A stretch of 64,000 bases of DNA, from NCBI RefSeq assembly GCF_900141935.1, contig NZ_FQYX01000012.1:1-64000 (forward strand). Reading direction: 5' to 3'. Below are positions 29,288 to 37,723 of the stretch, in pieces. The notes under the pieces are model-generated. The model worked only from the letters and a program-made list of their open reading frames with translations. It did no database searches and was not told the origin of the DNA. The position numbers and the translations under genes are program-made. The first letter of the stretch is position 1. Each line of letters starts with the position of its first letter. The stretch comes from Arenibacter nanhaiticus. Lineage in GTDB: Bacteria > Bacteroidota > Bacteroidia > Flavobacteriales > Flavobacteriaceae.

Positions 29288-29992
29288 ATGCAGCTTTTTT
29301 TTAATCCCAATATTAACCAAGGAGACATCCAGTTCGTTTTCGATACCGAGGAAAGTAAACATATCGCCAAGGTTTTGCGAAAAAAAACGGGAGACATCTT
29401 ACAAATAACCAATGGAAAAGGTTATTGGTTCGAAGCTAAAATTCTGAATCCGGATCATAAAAAATGTACCGCCGAAATTATTTCCACAACACCAAAACCA
29501 CCTAAGCCATACTTATTGCATATGGTGGTAGCCCCTACAAAACTAAACGATAGATTTGAATGGTTTTTAGAAAAAGCAACTGAAATAGGGGTTCATGAAA
29601 TAACCCCTATTATCTGCGATCATTCTGAAAGAAAGGTCATTAAGAAAGATCGAATGGAGAAGGTCATACAATCGGCTATGAAACAATCATTGCAGACCTA
29701 TCTCCCAAAATTAAACAGCGCTATCACTTTTAAAGAATTTATGGCCTTACCTAAAAGTGGAGATTTATTTATAGCCCATTGCGAAGAAGGCAATAAAGCA
29801 GAATTCTTTAGCTCTTTAAAACCATCCCAGCAAACCACAATCCTTATAGGTCCGGAAGGAGATTTTTCGACTTATGAAATAAAAAAGGCTATAGATAACG
29901 GTTTTGCTCCTGTAGCTTTGGGAGAAACCAGGCTACGCACAGAAACGGCAGCCATTTTTGCATGTACGACCGTCGCACTTAAAAATTTATAA
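29288..29992 (+). CDS. rsmE: 16S rRNA (uracil1498-N3)-methyltransferase RsmE
   Basis: This 234-residue SPOUT methyltransferase modifies U1498 of 16S rRNA. It has an N-terminal PUA-like domain (HIAKVLRKKTGDILQITNGKG) and the trefoil-knot SAM site: VVAPTKLNDRFEWFLEKATEIGV, IIGP-type ILIGPEGDFSTYEI and the ending LGETRLRTETAAIFA. Length and motifs fit the family. It lies 101 bases after tsaD on the same strand. Confidence 0.96.
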   Translation: MQLFFNPNINQGDIQFVFDTEESKHIAKVLRKKTGDILQITNGKGYWFEAKILNPDHKKCTAEIISTTPKPPKPYLLHMVVAPTKLNDRFEWFLEKATEIGVHEITPIICDHSERKVIKKDRMEKVIQSAMKQSLQTYLPKLNSAITFKEFMALPKSGDLFIAHCEEGNKAEFFSSLKPSQQTTILIGPEGDFSTYEIKKAIDNGFAPVALGETRLRTETAAIFACTTVALKNL

Positions 29993-30130
29993 CAAACAGA
30001 AGAGGTACTACCTTTTTTCACATATAATTTTGATGAATTGACTGGCCGTTTCAGAGCTTTCGACATTGGTATTTATTGTCATCTAAAAAGGCATATTCCA
30101 ATTTTAAGTTTTTTTCCTCGTGAATATTCT

Positions 30131-30138
30131 TAAATTTG
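30131..30138 (+). promoter_or_regulatory. Candidate -7 box for the DUF4159 gene
   Basis: TAAATTTG matches the -7 consensus exactly and overlaps the ATG at 30136, which supports using the downstream ATG at 30163. A T-rich stretch but no clear TTG lies at the -33 distance. Confidence 0.45.
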
Positions 30139-30162
30139 ATATTATTAATCCTTCGAGCTTTT

Positions 30163-30813
30163 ATGACACAACGCGCTATATTATTATTGCTCTTTACATT
30201 CCTTCAAATTTCTTATGTAAAAAGTCAAGATATAGCCATTTTAAAATACGGCGGGGGTGGCGATTGGTATGCCAACCCCACGGCCTTACCCAATTTAATC
30301 CGTTTTTGTAATCAAAATATTGACACCACCTTAAATCCAAAACCCTTAGTAGTAGAAGCAGGTGATATAAACATTTTTCAATACCCGTTTATACATATGA
30401 CAGGGCATGGAAACGTGTTTTTCACTGCGGAAGAAGCCGACAACCTAAGGACCTATTTACTGGCCGGTGGATTTTTACATATTGATGACAATTACGGCAT
30501 GGAACCTTACTTAAAGAAGGAGCTCGACAAAGTGTTTCCCGATAAAGAATTAGTTGAATTGGGGGCAGACCATCCCATATTTTCTGCTCCTTACAATTTC
30601 CCTAAAGGCCTGCCTAAAATACATGAACACGATGGGAATCGTCCACAGGCATTTGGTGTTTTCCATGAAAACCGATTACTACTTTTGTTTACTTATGAGA
30701 GCGATCTTGGAGACGGATGGGAAGACCCCGAAGTTCACAACGACCCTAAGGAAGTTCGCATGCAGGCCCTACAAATGGGTGCTAATATAATATCTTACGT
30801 TTTTAAAAATTAA
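30163..30813 (+). CDS. DUF4159 family exported protein
   Basis: This protein of about 216 residues has a signal peptide from the ATG at 30163 (MTQRAILLLLFTFLQISYVKSQ). An upstream ATG at 30136 sits inside a promoter box and is less likely. The mature part resembles a glutamine-amidotransferase-like DUF4159 fold, with DIAILKYGGGGDWYANPT, FMHMTGHG-like IHMTGHGNVFF, GGFLHIDDNYGM and HPIFSAPYNFP. The family is widespread in Bacteroidota and often sits near envelope or MoxR-linked genes. No catalytic role is known. It is followed at 3 bases by the AI-2E-family gene. Confidence 0.85.
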   Translation: MTQRAILLLLFTFLQISYVKSQDIAILKYGGGGDWYANPTALPNLIRFCNQNIDTTLNPKPLVVEAGDINIFQYPFIHMTGHGNVFFTAEEADNLRTYLLAGGFLHIDDNYGMEPYLKKELDKVFPDKELVELGADHPIFSAPYNFPKGLPKIHEHDGNRPQAFGVFHENRLLLLFTYESDLGDGWEDPEVHNDPKEVRMQALQMGANIISYVFKN

Positions 30814-30816
30814 AAT

Positions 30817-31905
30817 ATGACTTCAAAAACAATTTCTAAAGGCATATTAAGCGCTGTTGGTGTTATATTAGGAATCGCACTACTCTTATTTTTTTTATTT
30901 AAAATAAGCCCGGTTCTTATCTATATCACTATAGCCGCCGTAACCTCATTAATAGGAAGACCTATAGTCATATTCCTCTGTAATAGACTTAAAATCAACA
31001 ATACCGTAGCGGTAATTATTACCATGCTATTTCTCATAGGTATTCTCGCTGGCATCATATCACTATTTATTCCCTTATTAATTCAACAGGGCCATAATTT
31101 GTCGTTATTAAACATAGAAACGCTACAGTTGAATGTGGAAAGCCTTTATAAACAGCTTATAGAATATTTCGGTGTTAGCGCTACGGATGTTGAACAAGGC
31201 ATCAAGGAATCCAAGGTGTTTACGAACATAAATTTTGGAGTTATTCCCGATTTTCTAAATTCTTTAGTTGCCGTTCTCGGCAATTTCAGTGTTGGACTAT
31301 TTTCTGTCTTATTTATTGCATTTTTCTTTTTAAAGGACAGTAAACTTTTTGAAGAATCGCTCCTAGTAATTATCCCCAAGACCAAAGAAAGAAGGTTTAG
31401 AAATTCCATTGAAAAGATTAAAAACCTACTCTCGCGTTACTTCGTAGGACTCGTTTTTCAAATTTTGATTCTATTTATAATTTATGCGATCGTTTTATTT
31501 ATTTTTAAAATAGAGAATGCCATAGTAATTGCTTTTTTGTGTGCTTTGCTTAATTTAATCCCCTACATAGGGCCTTTAATTGGCGGATTACTCATGGCTG
31601 TTTTAACAATGACCAGCAATGTTGGAAGCGATTTTAGTAGTGTTATTGTACCTAAAACTACTTATGTCATGATAGGTTTTGTTATAGGACAATTGGTTGA
31701 TAATTTTTTCTCCCAACCCCTTATTTTTTCTAACAGCGTGAAATCGCATCCTTTAGAAATTTTTCTAGTGATCATTATTGGGGGCTTACTTTTCGGGGTT
31801 ACCGGAATGATCATTGCGGTCCCTGGATATACCGCCTTAAAAGTGATTTTAAAGGAATTCTTTGCCGAAAACAAAATAGTAAGATCGCTCACAAAAAATT
31901 TATAA
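30817..31905 (+). CDS. AI-2E family transporter (UPF0118/PerM-like)
   Basis: This 362-residue inner membrane protein has about eight hydrophobic helices and the family's typical middle soluble segment (SLYKQLIEYFGVSATDVEQ). The conserved end includes LNLIPYIGPLIGGLLMAVLTM and FGVTGMIIAVPGYTALKVILKEF. Members of this family move various small solutes; some are Na+/H+ antiporters, so autoinducer export is not implied. It is tightly coupled to the DUF4159 gene upstream and is followed after 7 bases by the methyltransferase gene. Confidence 0.9.
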   Translation: MTSKTISKGILSAVGVILGIALLLFFLFKISPVLIYITIAAVTSLIGRPIVIFLCNRLKINNTVAVIITMLFLIGILAGIISLFIPLLIQQGHNLSLLNIETLQLNVESLYKQLIEYFGVSATDVEQGIKESKVFTNINFGVIPDFLNSLVAVLGNFSVGLFSVLFIAFFFLKDSKLFEESLLVIIPKTKERRFRNSIEKIKNLLSRYFVGLVFQILILFIIYAIVLFIFKIENAIVIAFLCALLNLIPYIGPLIGGLLMAVLTMTSNVGSDFSSVIVPKTTYVMIGFVIGQLVDNFFSQPLIFSNSVKSHPLEIFLVIIIGGLLFGVTGMIIAVPGYTALKVILKEFFAENKIVRSLTKNL

Positions 31906-31912
31906 TACTACC

Positions 31913-33094
31913 TTGAACAACAACATACTTACCCCAAAAGTACAATCTTTTATAAACTCTAATTTAAGTACCGATATAATGTCGGTATTACTAAAACCTT
32001 GTCCTTTTGAAGGGGTAACCAGCCGAGAACTTGTCCAACAAATAGAGTCCAAAAACAAGTGCAAGGAAAAGCTTCCTATTTGGTATAATTATCCAAATAT
32101 TTATTTCCCTAAAAAGATACATATCGAACAATCCTCCTCTGAAGCCACTGCTGAATACAAGGCAAAACTGGTAAGCGGAAAATCTTTATTGGATGTCACC
32201 GGCGGATTTGGCGTGGACAGCTACTATTTCAGTAAAAATGTTTCCAAGGTCTATCATTGCGATCTTAACGAAGAGCTATCAGAGATCACAGGCCATAATT
32301 TCAAGATTATGGAGATTGAAAACATAGAAGCTCATGCTACCGACGGACTCCATTTTATCCAAAACTCCGTAGAACATTTCGATTGGATTTACATAGATCC
32401 TTCTCGTAGGGACGACCATAAAGGAAAGGTTTTTTTATTGTCGGATTGCTTACCTAATGTCCCCGAAAACTTAGATGCCATTTTTAATAAAACCAAACAG
32501 GTTTTAATAAAGACCTCTCCTCTCTTGGATTTTTCTGCGGGGATCAATGAATTGCAATTTGTCAAAGAAATTCATGTCGTTTCAGTGAAAAACGAAGTAA
32601 AGGAAATCCTTTGGGTACTAGAATATGGATACCAAAATGATATTTTAATTAAAACTATCAATTTAAAAAAGACCGGCCAAGAATCATTTAATTTTTCACT
32701 TAAGGATGAGAAATTAGCCTTTTCTAGCCTCTCACTCCCTCTAGAATATTTGTACGAACCCAATTCCGCAATCTTAAAATCCGGGGCTTTCAAATCTGTG
32801 GGAAACCAGTATTCTTTGTACAAGCTACACGAACATTCGCATTTATACACTAGTAATTCGTTGGTTGAATTTCCTGGAAGGGTATTTAAAATAGAACAAT
32901 CACTAGCGTTTAATAAAAAAGGAATTCAAAAATTAGGGCTAAAAAAAGCCAATATTACCACCCGGAATTTTCCTCAGAGTGTGGCTGACATTAGAAAGAA
33001 ATTTAAAATAAAAGACGGTGGGGAACAATACCTTTTTTTTACAACGGATAAAGAAGGCAACTATGTGGTTTTACAATGTACTAAGACAGTATAG
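31913..33094 (+). CDS. Class I SAM-dependent methyltransferase with THUMP-like domain
   Basis: This 393-residue protein has a helical N-terminal part, a Rossmann methyltransferase core (SLLDVTGGFGVDSYYFS, then YHCDLNEEL, DWIYIDPSRRDDHKGKVFLL) and a C-terminal THUMP-like region. The DPSRR motif is typical of this Bacteroidota family. An RNA target is likely from the fold but not proven. The start is TTG at 31913 (MNNNILTPKVQSFINSNL when read as Met), which fits the family's N-terminus; the first in-frame ATG would remove about 21 conserved residues. It begins 7 bases after the AI-2E stop codon. Confidence 0.85.
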   Translation: MNNNILTPKVQSFINSNLSTDIMSVLLKPCPFEGVTSRELVQQIESKNKCKEKLPIWYNYPNIYFPKKIHIEQSSSEATAEYKAKLVSGKSLLDVTGGFGVDSYYFSKNVSKVYHCDLNEELSEITGHNFKIMEIENIEAHATDGLHFIQNSVEHFDWIYIDPSRRDDHKGKVFLLSDCLPNVPENLDAIFNKTKQVLIKTSPLLDFSAGINELQFVKEIHVVSVKNEVKEILWVLEYGYQNDILIKTINLKKTGQESFNFSLKDEKLAFSSLSLPLEYLYEPNSAILKSGAFKSVGNQYSLYKLHEHSHLYTSNSLVEFPGRVFKIEQSLAFNKKGIQKLGLKKANITTRNFPQSVADIRKKFKIKDGGEQYLFFTTDKEGNYVVLQCTKTV

Positions 33095-33156
33095 TATTCT
33101 TTTAAAATCGTCCGCAATAGACTCCATGATCAACTTACCTAGACAGGAGTTATTCT

Positions 33157-33906
33157 CTAAGGGCATTCCCATTTAAAATTCGCTATCTCATCGTTAGATC
33201 CTGAGGCAAGATTATAATGCCACCATTCCGTTCGAATAGACCAAAATCCGTATTTCTCCATGGTTTGTTTCAACAACAATCTGTTATTGAGTACTGTCGG
33301 TGGCAAATCTAGATTATCATGATAGGCCCTTTTTCCAAAAAAGTCGAAATCGGTCCCCATATCCAATTCTTCTCCTTCCAAAGTGACCAAGGTGATATCT
33401 ACTGCTCCTCCTTTGTTATGAATGGAGCCTCGGACCGGATTGGCCACATATTGCGGATTGGGTACGATGGCCCACATTTTGAATTGTACATCATGAGGAC
33501 GGTAACAGTCAAAGAACTTTATTTTAAATCCCTTCTTCATCAAATCTTCATTTGCCAAGAGCAATGCTTTTGCGGTTTTTACCCGGGTATAGCATTCTGC
33601 ACAATCATAAACCTTTGCCTTTAAAAAATTATTCTCGGTAGCATAACGCATATCAAAAACAAAATCTTCACTGTAGTCTGCAAGATTAACAAATGTGGTA
33701 TCGCTTAATGCTTCCAAGGCTTCATAGGGCGAAATACTTAGCTCTTGAACAACCTTCTGTTTATCGACAATAGAATCCTTGTTAATCTCTATTGGCATGC
33801 TCACCATAGGCAGTTCGCCTTTCGCTTTTTTTTCCTTACATCCAACAACAATCCCAATAAACACTACCCCAATTAGCCCGATAAACCCTTGTATTTTTCT
33901 ATTCAT
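33157..33906 (-). CDS. D-alanyl-D-alanine dipeptidase-like lipoprotein (M15, VanX type)
   Basis: This 249-residue protein is a probable lipoprotein (IGVVFIGIVVGCKEKK). The catalytic domain shows the zinc-binding SIHNKGGAVDITL (SxHxxGxAxD) and EWWHYNL motifs, plus DMRYATENNFLKAKVYDCAECYTR, which marks the VanX/DdpX group of D-Ala-D-Ala dipeptidases. It probably trims D-Ala dipeptides in the periplasm as part of wall turnover. It is convergent with the methyltransferase gene and is not associated with any vancomycin-resistance genes. Confidence 0.9.
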   Translation of the reverse strand: MNRKIQGFIGLIGVVFIGIVVGCKEKKAKGELPMVSMPIEINKDSIVDKQKVVQELSISPYEALEALSDTTFVNLADYSEDFVFDMRYATENNFLKAKVYDCAECYTRVKTAKALLLANEDLMKKGFKIKFFDCYRPHDVQFKMWAIVPNPQYVANPVRGSIHNKGGAVDITLVTLEGEELDMGTDFDFFGKRAYHDNLDLPPTVLNNRLLLKQTMEKYGFWSIRTEWWHYNLASGSNDEIANFKWECP

Positions 33907-33962
33907 TATTTTTATACAAACTATTCATTAGTTAAAATAGCACAATACTGACAAAAAAACAA

Positions 33963-34382
33963 TCAACGTCTGTAGATTGATCTTTTTTCTATGACATAAA
34001 AAAACAGGGCTCCAATAAAATAAAGGAGTACATCTATAGGATCGGCAGTATACCTTAAACTAACTTTTGGAAGGAAGTACTCAAAATAAATAGCATAATA
34101 CAGGCTTAAAGAAAGCATTATGGGCAGTGATAACCGAATGTTGTTATTTCGTTTTATTTTCCGAATACCAAATTGACAAACAAATAACACAATTGGCATG
34201 CATAAAAAATCATTGACGTAATTATTGATCCATATAGGTAAGGACACCCCTAAGCGTTGCAAGGAGTAGATAGCTGTTGCAACAACTGAGAAAGTTAAAA
34301 TCCAAGCCCCACTACTTCTTGAACTATTCTTATATAACTTCTCAAAAGTCTTGTTTTTAATCAGTCCTTTAATTTCCTCCAT
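33963..34382 (-). CDS. Small integral membrane protein, unknown function
   Basis: This 139-residue protein has about four hydrophobic helices (WILTFSVVATAIYSL, FLCMPIVLFVCQFGI, LPIMLSLSLYYAIYF, VLLYFIGALFFYVI) and basic loops. Similar small proteins in Flavobacteriaceae are sometimes labelled magnesium-citrate secondary transporter, which the length does not support. It follows the zinc-ribbon gene by 6 bases and is probably co-transcribed with it. Confidence 0.7.
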   Translation of the reverse strand: MEEIKGLIKNKTFEKLYKNSSRSSGAWILTFSVVATAIYSLQRLGVSLPIWINNYVNDFLCMPIVLFVCQFGIRKIKRNNNIRLSLPIMLSLSLYYAIYFEYFLPKVSLRYTADPIDVLLYFIGALFFYVIEKRSIYRR

Positions 34383-34388
34383 ACAACT

Positions 34389-34700
34389 TTAGGCTGCAAT
34401 ATAACTAAAGACGAAAGCTAAAGCAGCTCCTATCATCATTACCAACATCCAAACAGAATAAAGTGTTTTTGCAAACAGTCTTACTATTAAATTGGGATGT
34501 GTCAAGGTCCCTTTTAAGAATGTGGTAATGGCAGATGGTTTTTCTTGTTTTTGTTGCTCCAATTTTTGAAACGCCTTCTCTTCACTTTCCAGTTTTCTTT
34601 TTAAAACGATATTGATAATGGCACCACAATGCTGACAATAGTCGCTATTTTCATTTAACGTATTGCATTCTAGACATTTTCTATAAGAAATCTGACTCAT
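34389..34700 (-). CDS. Zinc-ribbon membrane protein, unknown function
   Basis: This 103-residue protein has an N-terminal zinc ribbon with two Cys pairs (CLECNTLNENSDYCQHCG), a charged helix, and one or two C-terminal membrane segments (SVWMLVMMIGAALAFVFSYI). Such proteins are short, common in Flavobacteriaceae and uncharacterised. It pairs with the small membrane protein downstream. No function is assigned. Confidence 0.75.
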   Translation of the reverse strand: MSQISYRKCLECNTLNENSDYCQHCGAIINIVLKRKLESEEKAFQKLEQQKQEKPSAITTFLKGTLTHPNLIVRLFAKTLYSVWMLVMMIGAALAFVFSYIAA

Positions 34701-34836
34701 AAGAATTGTTTTCTATAAAATATTTAATCACCACCTCACCAAATCAATTTGCAAAGGTCGGTATAAAGTAGAAGACCTAAAAGTTTCCGAAGTATGTAAG
34801 CTGACGCTAAATTGATTTTCTATAAAGGACAAAAAA

Positions 34837-34872
34837 AATTGGGAAGGTGTAAAGCTACACCTTCCCAATTTT
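34837..34872 (-). terminator. Terminator of the GMC / subunit 3 operon
   Basis: A near-perfect inverted repeat (TTGGGAAGGTGTA and complement) with a four-base loop lies about 60 bases past the stop codon of the 34935 gene. On the minus strand it ends in a run of T. Confidence 0.85.
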
Positions 34873-34934
34873 AATTAAGACGTATTGGAATTCTCCAAGA
34901 CTATTAAAAAAAAGCAACCATAATGAATTTTCTC

Positions 34935-35651
34935 CTAGGTCAACAAATTCCCATCGGCATCCCATTCAGCGATATCCGATCTTTTGCTTTGATCTACACA
35001 TTTCGCCAACCATTCTGGATCATAGGCTTTTCCGTGTTGTTTTAACACATCCTCTGGAACTCCGTCCCAAACGTTAGGGGAATTTCCTTTATACCCTAAA
35101 TCTTCTATCCCCATTTTTGAGGTATAGTAACCAGAAAGGGTAAGATTTCTCATCAAGGTGAAAAATCTGATCTCTAGAGGACGCTCCGATTCAGGAACCG
35201 TGATATCTGGATAGGCAATAGTGTCTAATATTTGTTTTTGTTGATCCTCCGTCGCCTTTTTAAACTCAGTTCCGAATTCTGTATTGCTCTTATGGTCTAA
35301 CCACATAAGTCCTCCTCTCAAGGGAGTTTGCATTTCTGGAATATCCTTTACCATAAATTCAATAAAATCTGGCACCCCGGCATCGGCAGCACTACCAAAT
35401 TTATCATTGGCAGGAAGTATCAGACTACTTAAGACGGTAATAGTTTCTAATTCATGTGGATTAAAAAACTGTTCCGCATTTAATTTAGCGATCTGTTCTT
35501 TTTCCTCCGGGGTTCTTCCAAAATGGTTCTCTTCGACCTTTGCCAACGATTCTTCGGCCACAGAATCGCCTTCGGGTTTACAACCATGCATTACCAACCC
35601 TCCGGCAACAGATCCAAGTAAAATCGATTTTAAACTTTTTCTTCTATCCAT
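34935..35651 (-). CDS. Gluconate 2-dehydrogenase subunit 3-like protein
   Basis: This 238-residue exported protein has an N-terminal RRKSLKSILLGS segment followed by a Gly/Ala-rich stretch and a lipobox-like VMHGC, which suggests Tat export and lipid anchoring. The body matches the gluconate 2-dehydrogenase subunit 3 family (FFNPHELETITVLSSLILPANDKFGSAADAGVPDFIEFMVKD read in parts). That family is the small partner of membrane-bound GMC-type dehydrogenases. It lies 3 bases after the GMC gene. The pair oxidises a polyol or sugar in the periplasm, but the substrate is not evident. Confidence 0.88.
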   Translation of the reverse strand: MDRRKSLKSILLGSVAGGLVMHGCKPEGDSVAEESLAKVEENHFGRTPEEKEQIAKLNAEQFFNPHELETITVLSSLILPANDKFGSAADAGVPDFIEFMVKDIPEMQTPLRGGLMWLDHKSNTEFGTEFKKATEDQQKQILDTIAYPDITVPESERPLEIRFFTLMRNLTLSGYYTSKMGIEDLGYKGNSPNVWDGVPEDVLKQHGKAYDPEWLAKCVDQSKRSDIAEWDADGNLLT

Positions 35652-35654
35652 TTC

Positions 35655-37373
35655 TTAGATATTTTGCTTTTTCAATTGTTCTATAATATAATCTGAGGTT
35701 CTCCAAGAGAGTGCCAAAATTGTCCAAGTAGGGTTTTTATCGGCTTGGGAAACAAAAGGACCGGCATCGACAATAAACACATTATCTACATCGTGCAACT
35801 GCTGAAAACTGTTCACTACCGATGTCTTAGGATCATTCCCCATTCGGGTAGTCCCTACTTCGTGTATAATTCGCCCAGGAGCCAACAATCCATAATCTTG
35901 TTCCTTGGTAGGTTTAGCTCCAATAATTTCACCTCCCATATTATGGGTAATTTCCTCAAAAGTATCGACCATATGCTTGGCCTGTTTTCTTTCGTAATCG
36001 CTCCAATTATAATTGAAACGCAATACAGGAATACCAAATTCATCTACTACGGAAGGGTCTATCTCGCAATAGTTATCTTCCATGGCTACAGATTCTCCTC
36101 TACCGGCCATTCCCACAACAGAACCATAATATTTCCTAACATCGTCTCTAAGACCGTTTCCATAACCACCGACTTTTAATCCAAAGAACTGGTTAAAATC
36201 ATTGGCATTAAATCCGAACCCGTAACTAGGCATTCCCAATCCGCCCCATACCTCAATATGGTACCCTCTAGGGAAATCTAGTTTTTTATTGTCTAACCAC
36301 CAAGGGGTATATACGTGCATTCCTCCAACACCATCTTCGTTATAGGTTTTCCTATCCATGAGTCCAGGAATAAAGGCAGACAATCCGGAACCGGTAGAAT
36401 CATGGAGGTATTTCCCTACCTTATTACTACTGTTTCCTAGGCCGTTTGGATGTTGCTTACTTTTGGAATTTAACAAGATACGAGCCGAACTACAGGCAGA
36501 AGCCGCAAGCACGACAATTTTCCCCTTAAGCTGATATTCTTTCCTATCTTCCTTGCTAATATAGGACACTCCGGTAGCCTTACCTTCATCATTGGTAAGC
36601 ACCTCGCGTACCATGGCATTTACAAATAAATCTATCTGCCCTCCATTCTTTTGAGCCGGAAAAATTAAACAAGTACCAGCAGAAAAATCGGCATAAACAC
36701 CACATGCTCTACCACATTGTCCACAGTAAAAACAAACTCCTCTTTCATTATTTATTCTCTTGGTAAGCATGGACATCCTAGAAGGAATAACAGGAATATC
36801 AGATTTACGCGCCCCATCGATATAAAATAGTTCGTGCAACCTTGGTTTCGGAGGAGGCAAGAAAAACCCATCGGGTTCATTTTTTAGATTTTCTTTGGTT
36901 CCAAAAAGACCAATCAACTTATCTACCTTATCGTAATATGGCTTTACATCTTCGTAGCCTATAGGCCAGTTTTCGCCTAAGCCATCTACATCCTTATGCT
37001 TAAAATCCCTTTCAGAAAAACGCAGGGAAATTCTTCCCCAGTGGTTTGTTCTTCCCCCTAACATTCTAGATCGAAACCAATCGAACTTTGTACCATTTTT
37101 TCTAGTATAGGGTTCTCCTTCTATTTCCCATCCCCCATATGCACTATCAAAATCCCCAAAAGGCCTAACGGTACTAGCCCCTCTCCTTGGGGATTCATAA
37201 GGCCATTTTAATTGTGTTTTTTGCACCGGATCTGCTGGATCAAAATAAGGTCCAGCTTCGACTACTGCTACTTTTAGACCTGAATCTGCCAATATTTTAG
37301 TGGCCATACCTCCACCAGCTCCTGAGCCAACTATAATAACGTCGTATATAGTTGATGATTCTTTTATCTGCAT
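35655..37373 (-). CDS. GMC family oxidoreductase
   Basis: This 572-residue flavoprotein starts with the FAD-binding motif DVIIVGSGAGGGMATKIL and shows the GMC-type segment SRMLGGRTNHWGR and the C-terminal FIVDAGPFVSQADKNPTWTILALSWR region with a conserved Asn. An unusual Cys cluster (VCFYCGQCGRACG) is present near residue 215, as in bacterial members that pair with a subunit 3. It probably oxidises a sugar or polyol with electrons going to a quinone or cytochrome. It is co-transcribed with the subunit-3 gene. A hydrophobic N-terminal signal is not evident, so export may rely on the partner. Confidence 0.9.
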   Translation of the reverse strand: MQIKESSTIYDVIIVGSGAGGGMATKILADSGLKVAVVEAGPYFDPADPVQKTQLKWPYESPRRGASTVRPFGDFDSAYGGWEIEGEPYTRKNGTKFDWFRSRMLGGRTNHWGRISLRFSERDFKHKDVDGLGENWPIGYEDVKPYYDKVDKLIGLFGTKENLKNEPDGFFLPPPKPRLHELFYIDGARKSDIPVIPSRMSMLTKRINNERGVCFYCGQCGRACGVYADFSAGTCLIFPAQKNGGQIDLFVNAMVREVLTNDEGKATGVSYISKEDRKEYQLKGKIVVLAASACSSARILLNSKSKQHPNGLGNSSNKVGKYLHDSTGSGLSAFIPGLMDRKTYNEDGVGGMHVYTPWWLDNKKLDFPRGYHIEVWGGLGMPSYGFGFNANDFNQFFGLKVGGYGNGLRDDVRKYYGSVVGMAGRGESVAMEDNYCEIDPSVVDEFGIPVLRFNYNWSDYERKQAKHMVDTFEEITHNMGGEIIGAKPTKEQDYGLLAPGRIIHEVGTTRMGNDPKTSVVNSFQQLHDVDNVFIVDAGPFVSQADKNPTWTILALSWRTSDYIIEQLKKQNI

Positions 37374-37723
37374 GTTAATTTTTTTTTACGTACAATTTAA
37401 TATTATTTATCTTTTAAAAGTCCTTTTATTCTACAAATACCCAATCTGAATCTACCGAAAACAAAAAAAGTATTGCTGTTCGACAAAATTGTATTAACAC
37501 GATTCTTTGTTTTCAAATTAATTATGTGTCCTTGGAAAATTTGTACCTCCTGACAACCACCTTTTACTTTCGTAACTTCCTATGGCTTATACCAACAGAA
37601 ACCCAACTCCCCAATTTATGTATAAATCAGGAAGGGGCTCTAGTTATATATTTCTTCTACAAAACCTTATCAAATAGGTTTTTTTGTGAAATCATGCTTA
37701 TCCTTCAAGCATCGAAACACCTG
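37374..37723. other. Intergenic between SusD-like and GMC genes
   Basis: About 350 bases of AT-rich DNA without a supported gene, hairpin terminator or exact promoter box. It must carry the promoter for the GMC gene and the end of the SusC/SusD transcript. Confidence 0.4.

Noticed and set aside
33157-33906. Vancomycin-resistance cluster (VanX)
   Set aside because: Only a VanX-type dipeptidase is present, as a lipoprotein, with no VanH, VanA or regulator genes nearby.
35284-36179. Long plus-strand frames opposite the GMC and subunit-3 genes
   Set aside because: Both opposite strands encode clear enzyme families; the plus frames lack recognisable features.
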